Below, piece after piece: positions 16,683-25,227 of a DNA stretch of 64,000 nt (position 1 is the stretch's first letter; each line of letters begins with the position of its first letter). The stretch comes from Salibacter sp031581065 (lineage in GTDB: Bacteria > Bacteroidota > Bacteroidia > Flavobacteriales_G > Salibacteraceae). Where the stretch lies: the NCBI RefSeq assembly GCF_031581065.1, contig NZ_JAVLBN010000006.1, positions 22,890 through 86,889 on the forward strand, read 5' to 3'. A program made the position numbers and the translations under genes. The notes under the pieces are model-generated. The model was not told the DNA's origin. It was given only the letters and a program-made list of their open reading frames with translations, and ran no database searches.

Positions 16683-18950
16683 ATGGCTTTTGATTTAGAT
16701 CTTATTAAAGAAGCATATAAAAATATGCCTGGTAGGATTGAGAAAGCCCGCGAAATAGTGGGCCGCCCACTAACGCTGGCAGAGAAAATCCTCTATTCTC
16801 ACCTCGATGAAGGTGACCCAACAAAAGAGTACAAGCGCGGAAAAGATTACGTTGACTTTAGACCTGATCGTGTAGCTATGCAAGATGCTACAGCCCAAAT
16901 GGCTCTTTTGCAGTTCATGCAATCAGGAAGAGATAAAACGGCAGTTCCTTCAACAGTACACTGCGATCACCTGATCCAGGCAAGAGTTGGAGCTGATAAA
17001 GATTTACAGGAAGCGATCAATAAAAACAACGAAGTTTTCAACTTTCTCGAATCTGTTTCTAATAAATACGGAATTGGTTTTTGGAAACCAGGTGCAGGTA
17101 TCATTCACCAAGTAGTTCTCGAAAATTATGCATTCCCCGGATGCATGATGATCGGAACCGATTCTCACACTCCTAATGCCGGTGGACTTGGTAGTCTCGC
17201 AGTTGGTGTTGGTGGTGCTGATGCAGTTGATGTGATGGCCGGAATGCCATGGGAACTCAAGTTTCCTAAATTAATTGGTGTTAAGCTTACCGGTGAAATG
17301 AGTGGTTGGACATCGGCTAAAGATGTTATCCTCAAAGTTGCTGGCATCCTTACCGTAAAAGGTGGTACAGGTCACATCGTAGAATACTTTGGTCCTGGTG
17401 CCGAATCAATGTCCTGTACAGGTAAAGGCACAATCTGTAACATGGGTGCTGAGATTGGAGCAACAACTTCGCTTTTCAATTACGATACCTCAATGGCTAC
17501 TTACCTCAAAAATACAGACAGGGAAGATGTAGCTGAATTAGCTGAAAGTGTTAGAGAACACCTTCGCGCTGATGAGAGTGTTTATGACAATCCTGAAAAT
17601 TACTTTGATCAGGTGATTGAAATCAACTTGAGTGAACTAGAGCCGCACGTTAACGGACCTTTCACTCCAGATTTAGCAACACCAATTTCTGAATTTGGCA
17701 AAAAAGTAAAAGAAGAAGGTTGGCCACAAAAACTCGAGGTTGGATTGATCGGGTCTTGTACAAATTCATCTTATGAAGATTTGACCCGTTCAGCTTCTAT
17801 CGCTGACCAGGCGGTAAGCAAAAACCTAAAAGCGAAATCTGAGTTCACGATTACTCCAGGATCTGAACAGGTTCGTTTTACAGCAGAGCGTGACGGAATA
17901 CTTCAGAAATTTGACAAAATGGGTGGAGTTGTTCTCGCGAATGCATGTGGACCATGTATTGGTCAATGGGCGCGTCATACTGACGACCCTGATAAGAAAA
18001 ACTCGATCATTACTTCATTCAACCGTAACTTCGCTAAGCGTAATGACGGAAACCCCAATACGCACGCGTTTGTAGCTTCACCTGAGCTCGTTACAGCTAT
18101 GGCACTAGCAGGTGACCTGGCATTTAATCCATTGACAGATACACTTACAAATGAAGATGGAGAGGAAGTAAAACTAGATGAGCCACAAGGAATTCAGCTT
18201 CCATCTGACGGTTTTGCTGTTGAAGATTCAGGGTACCAAAAACCGGCTAAAGATGGAAGTGGTGTGGAGATAAATGTGAAAGACGGATCTGACCGTTTAC
18301 AAATTCTCACTCCTTTTGATGCCTGGGACGGTGAAAACTTAACAGATGCTGTTCTTCTTATCAAAGCCTACGGTAAGTGTACAACAGATCACATTTCAAT
18401 GGCTGGTCCATGGTTGAGGTATAGAGGACACCTTGATAATATTTCAAATAATACGCTTACAGGAGCTGTTAACGCATACAACAAGGAAACTGATAAAGTT
18501 AAAAGTCAGATCACTGGAGAGTACGGAGCAGTGCCTGATGTACAGCGCGAATACAAAGCAAAAGGTATTCCTTCTGTAGTAGTTGGAGATCACAACTACG
18601 GAGAAGGATCATCTCGTGAGCACGCAGCAATGCAACCACGTCACCTTGGTGTGAGAGCAGTGATTGTAAAATCATTTGCGCGTATTCACGAAACAAACCT
18701 CAAAAAACAAGGTTTATTAGCTGTTACATTTGACAAAGAAGCTGATTACGACAAAATCCAGGAAGACGATAGGTTCGATTTCGTTGACCTTAAAGATTTT
18801 GCTCCAGATAAGCAGCTAACTGTTGAGATCAAGCATAAAGATGGATCATCTGATACCATTAAAGTGAACCACACTTACAATGAGAACCAAATCAAATGGT
18901 TCAAAGAAGGTTCAGCATTGAATCTCATCAAAAAGATCTACGCGAGTTAA
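16683..18950 (+). CDS. acnA: Aconitate hydratase
   Basis: Citrate to isocitrate in the TCA cycle, through a 4Fe-4S cluster. 755 residues, similar to the mitochondrial-type enzyme. Cluster cysteines are in GLIGSCTNSSYEDL (about residue 360) and NACGPCIGQW (about 423-432). Substrate motifs: HCDHLIQ, GTDSHTPNAGG, and the swivel-domain segment VVGDHNYGEGSSREHAAMQPRHLG. Monocistronic, with a strong terminator 22 nt after the stop. One iterated word copy encodes DGSDR in the segment between the main and swivel domains. Confidence 0.97.
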   Translation: MAFDLDLIKEAYKNMPGRIEKAREIVGRPLTLAEKILYSHLDEGDPTKEYKRGKDYVDFRPDRVAMQDATAQMALLQFMQSGRDKTAVPSTVHCDHLIQARVGADKDLQEAINKNNEVFNFLESVSNKYGIGFWKPGAGIIHQVVLENYAFPGCMMIGTDSHTPNAGGLGSLAVGVGGADAVDVMAGMPWELKFPKLIGVKLTGEMSGWTSAKDVILKVAGILTVKGGTGHIVEYFGPGAESMSCTGKGTICNMGAEIGATTSLFNYDTSMATYLKNTDREDVAELAESVREHLRADESVYDNPENYFDQVIEINLSELEPHVNGPFTPDLATPISEFGKKVKEEGWPQKLEVGLIGSCTNSSYEDLTRSASIADQAVSKNLKAKSEFTITPGSEQVRFTAERDGILQKFDKMGGVVLANACGPCIGQWARHTDDPDKKNSIITSFNRNFAKRNDGNPNTHAFVASPELVTAMALAGDLAFNPLTDTLTNEDGEEVKLDEPQGIQLPSDGFAVEDSGYQKPAKDGSGVEINVKDGSDRLQILTPFDAWDGENLTDAVLLIKAYGKCTTDHISMAGPWLRYRGHLDNISNNTLTGAVNAYNKETDKVKSQITGEYGAVPDVQREYKAKGIPSVVVGDHNYGEGSSREHAAMQPRHLGVRAVIVKSFARIHETNLKKQGLLAVTFDKEADYDKIQEDDRFDFVDLKDFAPDKQLTVEIKHKDGSSDTIKVNHTYNENQIKWFKEGSALNLIKKIYAS
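18285..18294 (+). repeat. Iterated word GGNTCTGACCR, copy 6
   Basis: GGATCTGACC followed by G. In the aconitase gene it encodes Gly-Ser-Asp-Arg within the interdomain linker. Confidence 0.85.
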
Positions 18951-18972
18951 ATCAAAATAGATTTTAAGCGAA

Positions 18973-19002
18973 AACCCCGGCAAGCTTGTCGGGGTTTTTT
19001 AT
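18973..19002 (+). terminator. Rho-independent terminator of aconitase
   Basis: Stem AACCCCGGCAAG/CTTGTCGGGGTT (one G-T wobble) followed by a T run. It separates aconitase from hemE. Confidence 0.9.
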
Positions 19003-19027
19003 TGACTTAACAGAAGTGAGCAAGTTG

Positions 19028-19035
19028 TATATTTG
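19028..19035 (+). promoter_or_regulatory. -7 promoter element for hemE
   Basis: TATATTTG matches TAnnTTTG and ends 10 nt before the hemE ATG, giving a very short leader. Confidence 0.5.
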
Positions 19036-19045
19036 AACACCTCAA

Positions 19046-20080
19046 ATGAAACGACAATTGAAAAACGATTTAATACTCAGAGCCGCAAGAGGCGAAAAAG
19101 TTGAAAGAGTGCCCGTGTGGCTTATGCGCCAGGCAGGCAGGATTTTACCAGAATATAGAGCAGTTCGTAATTCACTATCAGGGTTTAAAGAGCTAGTTGA
19201 AACACCCGAGCTCGCTTGTGAAGTAACATTGCAGCCTGTTGATATTTTGGGAGTTGATGCCGCTATTATCTTCTCCGATATACTGGTTGTTCCAGAAGCG
19301 ATGGGTGTCACTTACCAAATGAAAAAAGGAGTAGGCCCCATTTTTGAAACAACAGTCAGAACCGAGCGCGATGCCGAGTCACTGGTAATCCCCGATCCGA
19401 ACGACAAGTTGCGATATGTGAGTGATGCCATATCACTCACGAAGAAAGAGCTCGATGGTCGTGTCCCGTTGATAGGGTTCGCGGGCGCACCTTGGACTAT
19501 TTTCTCATATATCGTTGAAGGAGGAGGTTCTAAAACGTTTAGCAACGCACGCAAGATTTTATATCAAAATCCTACTTTGGCACACTCTGTGCTTTATAAG
19601 ATAACACAAACCACAAAAACTTACCTTAAAGCACAAATTGAAGCTGGGGCTGATATGGTACAAATCTTTGATAGTTGGGCAGGGATACTTCCCAAAAAGC
19701 AATATGAGGAATTCGCGTTGCCTTATATCAAAGAAATATGCGATAGCATTGATTCTGTCCCTAAAACCGTGTTTTCAAAAGGTGCTTACCGCTCAATCGC
19801 TGAAATTGCAAAATTGAATTGCAATACAGTAGGTTTAGATTGGAATATGAATCGCAAAGAAAGTCGTCAACTTGTTGGAAATGAACGTACATTGCAGGGT
19901 AACTTAGATCCCTGTACACTTTACGCACCAGACGATGCCTTGGTGAAAGAAACCCAGCAAATGCTTGAAGACTTTGGTAGTCAGCGATATATTGCTAATT
20001 TAGGCCACGGAGTTTATCCGGATACAGATCCGGAAAAGGTGAAATTATTTATTGAAACAGTTAAGAAACATCAATTTTAA
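19046..20080 (+). CDS. hemE: Uroporphyrinogen decarboxylase
   Basis: Decarboxylates uroporphyrinogen III to coproporphyrinogen III in haem synthesis. 344 residues, normal. Signatures: PVWLMRQAGRILPEYR (N-terminal family motif with catalytic arginines), GFAGAPWTIFSYIVEG, and QIFDSWAGILPK. Starts at the ATG after a -7 element. The OmpA-type gene begins 4 nt after its stop, so both are probably on one transcript even though they are functionally unrelated. Confidence 0.97.
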   Translation: MKRQLKNDLILRAARGEKVERVPVWLMRQAGRILPEYRAVRNSLSGFKELVETPELACEVTLQPVDILGVDAAIIFSDILVVPEAMGVTYQMKKGVGPIFETTVRTERDAESLVIPDPNDKLRYVSDAISLTKKELDGRVPLIGFAGAPWTIFSYIVEGGGSKTFSNARKILYQNPTLAHSVLYKITQTTKTYLKAQIEAGADMVQIFDSWAGILPKKQYEEFALPYIKEICDSIDSVPKTVFSKGAYRSIAEIAKLNCNTVGLDWNMNRKESRQLVGNERTLQGNLDPCTLYAPDDALVKETQQMLEDFGSQRYIANLGHGVYPDTDPEKVKLFIETVKKHQF

Positions 20081-20084
20081 AATT

Positions 20085-21233
20085 ATGAAAAGGAATATTC
20101 GAGCAGTTTTAACCCTTGCGGTTGGTACTTTTTTCACTCTTTCATTGAGCGCTCAAAATAACCTCGTTCCTAACGGGAGCTTTGAGCAAACTGATGGCAG
20201 AATCAGAAAAGGTGATAAAGCAATTGAAGATGTTATTGAGTGGTTCTCTCCTGATGAGGAAAACGGGGCAGATGTTTACTCAAAAGAAGCCAAAGATGAA
20301 TGGGGGATACCAGAAAATAAAATGGGATATCAGATGCCTCTGGACGGTCAAAACTATGCCGGAGTGCGTATGTTTGGTTACAGAGGTAGAACAAAAAATA
20401 CATTTATTCAGGTTAGGTTGAAAGATGATATGATTGAAGGAAAAACGTATTGTGTCAACTTCAACATTGTACTCTCTAAAATATCACGTTACGCCACAAA
20501 TAATATTGGTGGATACCTCAGTGATAGAAAAGTGAGAAGCAACACAATTGATGACTGGGAAATTACCCCTCAAATTATGCAGCCTGATAATAAGATTTTC
20601 AAGGATCAATATATGTGGAAAACTATTTGCGGTACTTACACTGCAAAAGGTGGTGAGAAATACCTTACAATAGGAAACTTTACAAATCCAGAAGAAGCTG
20701 ATCGTGATGATTACGAATCAATGAGGAGAGTAAAAGGATACAATCAACTTCAAACAAATGATGCTTACTATTTTGTTGATGATGTTTCAGTTTACAACAT
20801 GGAAGAAATTTCATCCTGTACTTGTGAAGAGGAGAAGAAAAGTGATGAAATGCAGGTTGTTTACAGTGAAAACGTAAGTGAAGATGCCGATATGGATGCA
20901 GCCAAGAAGCTGAGTCTTAAAAAGGTTTATTTTGATTACAACTCTACGAGTCCAAGTACACCGGCAGCTATTATTGAAGTAATTCGTTTGCTTGAAGAAA
21001 ACGAAGCAGTTCATGTAAAAGTTGTAGGTCACAGCTCTGCTAAAGAAGCTGAGAAAATTTCAGAAGATATTTCTGCAAAAAGAGCCAAATACATTCATGA
21101 TTATCTTATTAAAAGAGGTATTGATGAGTCAAGACTTTCTTTTGAAGGTGTAGGAGATTCACAAATTGTGGATGATGCCGGCACTGATGAAGCGAGAGCC
21201 AAGAACCGAAGAGTTACCTTCGAAGCGAAATAG
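20085..21233 (+). CDS. OmpA-family outer membrane protein
   Basis: 382 residues from the ATG at 20085, with a signal peptide ending LSLSAQNN. The N-terminal half begins NLVPNGSFEQ, a start seen in many Bacteroidota beta-sandwich envelope proteins, and includes aromatic-rich strands. A short acidic Cys-containing spacer (SSCTCEEEKKSDE) leads to the C-terminal OmpA peptidoglycan-binding domain: KKVYFDYNSTSPS...VVGHSSAKEAEKISEDISAKRAKYIHDYLIKRGI...NRRVTFE, with the family's D/R contact residues. Probably bridges outer membrane and peptidoglycan. Confidence 0.88.
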   Translation: MKRNIRAVLTLAVGTFFTLSLSAQNNLVPNGSFEQTDGRIRKGDKAIEDVIEWFSPDEENGADVYSKEAKDEWGIPENKMGYQMPLDGQNYAGVRMFGYRGRTKNTFIQVRLKDDMIEGKTYCVNFNIVLSKISRYATNNIGGYLSDRKVRSNTIDDWEITPQIMQPDNKIFKDQYMWKTICGTYTAKGGEKYLTIGNFTNPEEADRDDYESMRRVKGYNQLQTNDAYYFVDDVSVYNMEEISSCTCEEEKKSDEMQVVYSENVSEDADMDAAKKLSLKKVYFDYNSTSPSTPAAIIEVIRLLEENEAVHVKVVGHSSAKEAEKISEDISAKRAKYIHDYLIKRGIDESRLSFEGVGDSQIVDDAGTDEARAKNRRVTFEAK

Positions 21234-21256
21234 ATAACTAATCTTTTCAAAGAATA

Positions 21257-21389
21257 GGGGGGTGTCAAAAGGCGTTATAAAATTCAGGTTATTGTAATAT
21301 TTTAAACTCCCTAAATCACCTATTTAACTTTTAATGAATAGCCTTTTAATACCGAAAAATGATAGATTTTTCGGTATTGATACACCCCC
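21257..21389 (-). repeat. Structured repeat element, copy B (MITE-like, 133 bp)
   Basis: Same element as 15103-15242 in opposite orientation. Read on the minus strand it starts GGGGGTGTATCAATACCG, has the hairpin TACCGAAAAAT/ATTTTTCGGTA, then TTAAAAGGC, a different 60-nt middle, and ends ACGCCTTTTGACACCCCCC. At the hairpin base, copy A has A-T where copy B has T-A, a compensatory pair change. It lies between the OmpA-type and UMF1-type genes. Confidence 0.75.
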
Positions 21390-21406
21390 TTCTTTTTATT
21401 TGCAAC

Positions 21407-22714
21407 ATGGCACATTACCAGTATAAGCCTAAAGTTATCAAAGCGTGGGCTTTTTACGATTGGGCAAATTCGGTTTATTCGCTCGTAATTTCAACTGCGA
21501 TTTTCCCGATTTATTACAATTCGGTTACAACGGTAAACGGATCTGACCAAATTGAATTTTTAGGTGCCACCTTCACGAATACGTCACTCTATTCATACGC
21601 TTTGTCCACTAGCTTTTTTCTCGTAGCATTGATGAGCCCATTACTTTCTGGTGTGGCTGATTTTAGCGGAAGAAAAAAATCCTTTTTGAGAAGGTTTTGT
21701 TATGTCGGAGCTCTCAGCTGTGGTGCATTATTCTTTTTTGATGATGTCGATATGATTTGGCTGGCACTTTTAGCATCCATCTTAGCCAGTGTGGGATTCT
21801 GGGGTTCGCAGGTTTTTTACAATGCTTATTTGCCTGAAATTGCTCCCAGAAGATTACAGGATAAAGTAAGTGCCAGAGGTTATAGCCTCGGTTACCTGGG
21901 CAGTTCATTGTTGTTAATCCTTTGCCTGGCTCTAATAGAAGGGCATTCATTCATTGGGTTGGAAAAAAGCTTCGCCACCCGACTCTCATTTTTGCTTGTT
22001 GGAGCCTGGTGGGCACTTTTCGCTCAAATTACTTTTCGCAATTTACCTGAACCTAAAGAAAGGAAATCAATAAAATGGCGAACGCTCACAAATGGATATA
22101 GAGAGTTGAGAAAATTTTGGGTTCAGCTCAAAAAACTGGGAGTATTGCGAAAGTATCTGGTAGCTTTTTTCTTTTTCAGTATGGGCGTTCAAACTGTTAT
22201 TCTGCTCGCGAGTGTATTTGGACAAAAAGCTTTAGGATTGAGTACCCTTCAGTTGATAAGTACGATATTAATCATTCAATTTTTAGGCATTCTGGGAGCA
22301 GTTTTGTTTTCCAAAATATCTGAGAAGATAGGAAACTTTAAAGGTCTTGTACTGGCAATAATTATATGGCTGGGGATTTGTGGAGCAGCTTTTTTACTTC
22401 AACGGTCAGATCCGCATGTTGCAATCAAGTTCTATATCCTTGGCGGCACCGTGGGGCTTGTAATGGGCGGAATTCAATCGCTTGCAAGAAGTACTTATTC
22501 CAAAATGCTTCCTGAAAAAGGTGAACACACAACTTATTTTAGTTTCTTCGATGTAACAGAAAAAATGGCAATTGTTCTTGGAACATTTGCTTACGGTTTT
22601 ATTGAACAAATGACCGGTGATATGCATTATAGTGCATTGACTTTAGGTGTATTTTTTCTGCTGGCACTTTTAGCTATGTTCTATCTGAAGTCAAGTGAAC
22701 GAATATCAATGTAG
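21407..22714 (+). CDS. MFS transporter, UMF1/Atg22-like family
   Basis: 435 residues from the ATG at 21407 (MAHYQYKPKVIKAWAFYDWANSVYSLVI). An earlier in-frame ATG at 21359 lies inside the structured repeat and is rejected. The motif WAFYDWANSVYS is characteristic of this family, related to yeast vacuolar Atg22 (an amino-acid effluxer) and annotated UMF1. About 12 hydrophobic segments are visible. Substrate unknown. Two iterated words lie in this gene, one in each orientation. Confidence 0.88.
   Translation: MAHYQYKPKVIKAWAFYDWANSVYSLVISTAIFPIYYNSVTTVNGSDQIEFLGATFTNTSLYSYALSTSFFLVALMSPLLSGVADFSGRKKSFLRRFCYVGALSCGALFFFDDVDMIWLALLASILASVGFWGSQVFYNAYLPEIAPRRLQDKVSARGYSLGYLGSSLLLILCLALIEGHSFIGLEKSFATRLSFLLVGAWWALFAQITFRNLPEPKERKSIKWRTLTNGYRELRKFWVQLKKLGVLRKYLVAFFFFSMGVQTVILLASVFGQKALGLSTLQLISTILIIQFLGILGAVLFSKISEKIGNFKGLVLAIIIWLGICGAAFLLQRSDPHVAIKFYILGGTVGLVMGGIQSLARSTYSKMLPEKGEHTTYFSFFDVTEKMAIVLGTFAYGFIEQMTGDMHYSALTLGVFFLLALLAMFYLKSSERISM
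21539..21548 (+). repeat. Iterated word GGNTCTGACCR, copy 7
   Basis: GGATCTGACC followed by A. In the UMF1 transporter it encodes Gly-Ser-Asp-Gln in an external loop. Confidence 0.85.
22404..22413 (-). repeat. Iterated word GGNTCTGACCR, copy 8
   Basis: Minus-strand GGATCTGACC followed by G. On the coding strand of the UMF1 transporter it reads Arg-Ser-Asp-Pro, in a loop between membrane segments. Confidence 0.85.
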
Positions 22715-22748
22715 AATACTTTAATTTAGCACCCCAAATTTATTTGAA

Positions 22749-23969
22749 ATGGATACGACTTACGATGTTGCTGTGATTGGTGGAGGAATTGTTGGAACAG
22801 CAAGCGCTTATAAGATTCAAAAGAAGTTTTCCGATAAAAAGATCATTCTCATCGAGAAAGAAAAGCACCTTGCAGATCATCAAACAGGAAACAATAGTGG
22901 AGTTATTCATTCGGGACTTTACTACAAGCCCGGTAGTAAAAAGGCTATTAATTGTGTAAGAGGTAGAAAGGAGCTCGTATCATTTGCCCGGGAGCACAAT
23001 ATCCCTCACGATGTTTGCGGGAAGGTCGTAGTGGCAACTGATGAAAAAGAGTTGCCTAACCTCGATAAAATATTCAACATCGGTCAGCAAAACGGAATTG
23101 AGGGAATCGAGAAAATTGATGGTCATCAGGTGAGAGAAATTGAACCTCATTGTGCCGGTATTAAAGGAATTTGGGTTCCGGTTACCGGAATTATCGACTA
23201 TCGTGCTGCTACGGAGAAAATGGCTGAACTGGTGATCAAAATTCAGGAGAAGAGTAAAATCGTTTTAGGAGAGAAGGTTGAAGAGATTGAGGACGGTTCT
23301 GAATGTAATACTGTTATTACGAGCAAAGGTAAATACAAAGCAAAGCATCTTATCTTTTGCGGAGGTTTGCAGGCAGACAGGCTCGCAAGAAAGGATAAAG
23401 TTGATTTAGATGAAAAGGTTGTGGGATTTAGAGGCGACTACTACGAATTAACTGATCAGGCCAAGCATAAGGTGCGCAACTTGATTTATCCTGTACCTAA
23501 TCCTGACTTCCCATTTTTAGGTGTTCATTTTACGCGGATGACCAACGGAGAAGTTGAGTGTGGGCCTAATGCTGTTTTCACTTTCAAGAGAGAAGGTTAT
23601 GGTAAAACTGACTTCGATCTTAAGGATACAATTGACGCGCTCTCTTATAAGGGAACATGGAATCTCTTCATGAAGAATATGAGTTTTGGTATTAACGAAT
23701 ACCGTAGAGCTTTTTCAAAGAAGCTATTTCTCAAGACACTTCAGCGTCTCATTCCGGATCTGACCATGGATGATATTAAAGAGGGTAGAAGTGGAGTTAG
23801 AGCTCTTTTACTCAAGGATAATGGTGACACGAAAGACGATTTCAGGATCATGTATAATGACAGGAGTATTCACGTTCTTAATGCGCCATCACCGGCAGCA
23901 ACAGCTGCATTAGCAATTGGGGAAGATGTCAGTCAAATGGCGATCGACCACTTTGGATTAAAAGATTAA
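22749..23969 (+). CDS. lhgO: L-2-hydroxyglutarate oxidase
   Basis: FAD-dependent oxidation of L-2-hydroxyglutarate to 2-oxoglutarate. 406 residues. Rossmann motif VAVIGGGIVGTASAYKI at residues 7-23, then IEKEKHLADHQTGNNSGVIHSGLYYKPGS, a segment highly typical of LhgO/L2HGDH. It clears a by-product of the TCA-associated dehydrogenases. 34 nt follow the UMF1 gene. Its 3' end overlaps the convergent gene by 4 nt. One iterated word lies near the C-terminus. Confidence 0.94.
   Translation: MDTTYDVAVIGGGIVGTASAYKIQKKFSDKKIILIEKEKHLADHQTGNNSGVIHSGLYYKPGSKKAINCVRGRKELVSFAREHNIPHDVCGKVVVATDEKELPNLDKIFNIGQQNGIEGIEKIDGHQVREIEPHCAGIKGIWVPVTGIIDYRAATEKMAELVIKIQEKSKIVLGEKVEEIEDGSECNTVITSKGKYKAKHLIFCGGLQADRLARKDKVDLDEKVVGFRGDYYELTDQAKHKVRNLIYPVPNPDFPFLGVHFTRMTNGEVECGPNAVFTFKREGYGKTDFDLKDTIDALSYKGTWNLFMKNMSFGINEYRRAFSKKLFLKTLQRLIPDLTMDDIKEGRSGVRALLLKDNGDTKDDFRIMYNDRSIHVLNAPSPAATAALAIGEDVSQMAIDHFGLKD
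23756..23765 (+). repeat. Iterated word GGNTCTGACCR, copy 9
   Basis: GGATCTGACC followed by A. In lhgO it encodes Asp-Leu-Thr. Confidence 0.85.
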
Positions 23970-24511
23970 CGCTCTACAATCTTGTATTTCTCCTGAAACT
24001 CTGTCCAGTCCCAGATGAATTTCTCAATGATTGAATCTAACCGTTTGATGAATAGAGGATTGGGGGCCTTCATGTTTTTGAAATACGGTTCCTGAAAATC
24101 ATTGAGGCCGTACTTGTAAAATACAGCTTTTGACATTCCGTATAGCGTATTTTTTGAAGGGAAGTTGACCTTGCTGATGTAACTCTGGTAGTTAGAAATT
24201 AATTTTTGAACTTCATCAGCAGGCAAGTCAAATGTATGGGAAAGTACATTATAAGCTTTGTTCAGTATCCTCCTGTCCTGGATGCTTTCAAAATGGTTGC
24301 TGATGAGTTTGATATTACCTGCTAATACAATCAACAAAAACTGATCACTTTGGTTAGGTTGAATATTTGGTGATTCTACAAAGCAAGGATCCTGATTGAT
24401 CAACTCAGCCACATCACCAAAGCCGTTATCAACCATTTCAATAGTTGAGTTGATAAAATAAACAACTAACTTTTCTTCTGAGACTTTTCGTTTAAAAAGC
24501 GTACCAAACAT
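23966..24511 (-). CDS. Conserved-looking protein of unknown function
   Basis: 181 residues if started at the ATG at 24511 (MFGTLFKRKVSEEKLVVYFINSTIEMVDNGF). An ATG at 24562 would add a basic 17-residue stretch. No signal peptide or membrane helix. Predominantly helical by eye, with a WDWTEFQEKY motif at the C-terminus. I do not recognise a domain. It is alone on its strand, between lhgO (convergent) and sixA (divergent). Confidence 0.75.
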   Translation of the reverse strand: MFGTLFKRKVSEEKLVVYFINSTIEMVDNGFGDVAELINQDPCFVESPNIQPNQSDQFLLIVLAGNIKLISNHFESIQDRRILNKAYNVLSHTFDLPADEVQKLISNYQSYISKVNFPSKNTLYGMSKAVFYKYGLNDFQEPYFKNMKAPNPLFIKRLDSIIEKFIWDWTEFQEKYKIVER

Positions 24512-24727
24512 TAAATCCCCCGATTTTAGACTAATTCTAATTGCAAACTTAATAAGCATCAAAATGCACTTATTAACAGTTGTGAACCATTTGTTAACAA
24601 AGTTTTCAACTATCTTTATGCTGAATGTGAAGTGGGTAATTTAATTTTAACGTAACGATTTAATAGAACTCAGGCCAACTTGCCGTAACACTTTTGTTTC
24701 AATTAATGAATGCTATGAATTTGAGCT

Positions 24728-25222
24728 ATGAAAACCATTTACCTTATTAGACATGGTAAGTCCAGTTGGAAAGACACTGACTTGAACGACATTGACAGAT
24801 CACTCAAAAGACGAGGCGTGCAGGATGCTTATTTAATAGGTGAGCACTTGAAGAATGATAAAATTTGCCCTGATTTAATGATCAGCAGTGTCGCGGTCAG
24901 AGCCTTCCACACCGCTGTCATAATTGCGAGACAACTGGATTACTCGTTGCAGCACATAGCCCTACAGGATGAGCTGTACGCTTCTTCAGCAGAATACTAC
25001 CTCGAAGTGATTTCCAACCAGCGCAACAATGCATCGAGTATTATGCTTTTTGGCCATGACCCGGCTCTCACCAATCTTTACAATATGTTATTACACAATT
25101 CAGTAGAAAAGATTCCTACTTGTGCTGTAGTTGCAATTGAAGTTGAGGCCGATAATTGGCAGGATATAGGAAAAGCTAAAAATCAGCTCAAGTTATTCAT
25201 CAAACCCAAAGAATTGAAATAG
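24728..25222 (+). CDS. sixA: SixA-like histidine phosphatase
   Basis: 164 residues of the histidine phosphatase superfamily: catalytic RHGKSSW at residues 8-14, second Arg/His motifs SVAVRAFHTA and MLFGHDPALTNL. SixA dephosphorylates phosphohistidine on Hpt domains or on PTS-related NPr in E. coli. The target here is unknown. It starts the operon with ppk1 (5 nt apart) and ppx. Together with those it suggests a link between phosphorelay or phosphate signalling and polyphosphate. One iterated word copy. Confidence 0.88.
   Translation: MKTIYLIRHGKSSWKDTDLNDIDRSLKRRGVQDAYLIGEHLKNDKICPDLMISSVAVRAFHTAVIIARQLDYSLQHIALQDELYASSAEYYLEVISNQRNNASSIMLFGHDPALTNLYNMLLHNSVEKIPTCAVVAIEVEADNWQDIGKAKNQLKLFIKPKELK
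24895..24904 (-). repeat. Iterated word GGNTCTGACCR, copy 10
   Basis: Minus-strand GGCTCTGACC followed by G. On the coding strand of sixA it reads Val-Arg-Ala. Confidence 0.85.
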
Positions 25223-25227
25223 CCGTT

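Noticed and set aside
16547..16693. 48-residue open frame overlapping the aconitase start
   Set aside because: The probable -7 element of aconitase lies inside it, and the sequence shows no domain or coding character.
21359..21406. N-terminal extension of the UMF1 transporter
   Set aside because: It is encoded by the right arm of the structured repeat; the family-typical start MAHYQYKPKVIKAWAFYDWAN begins at 21407.
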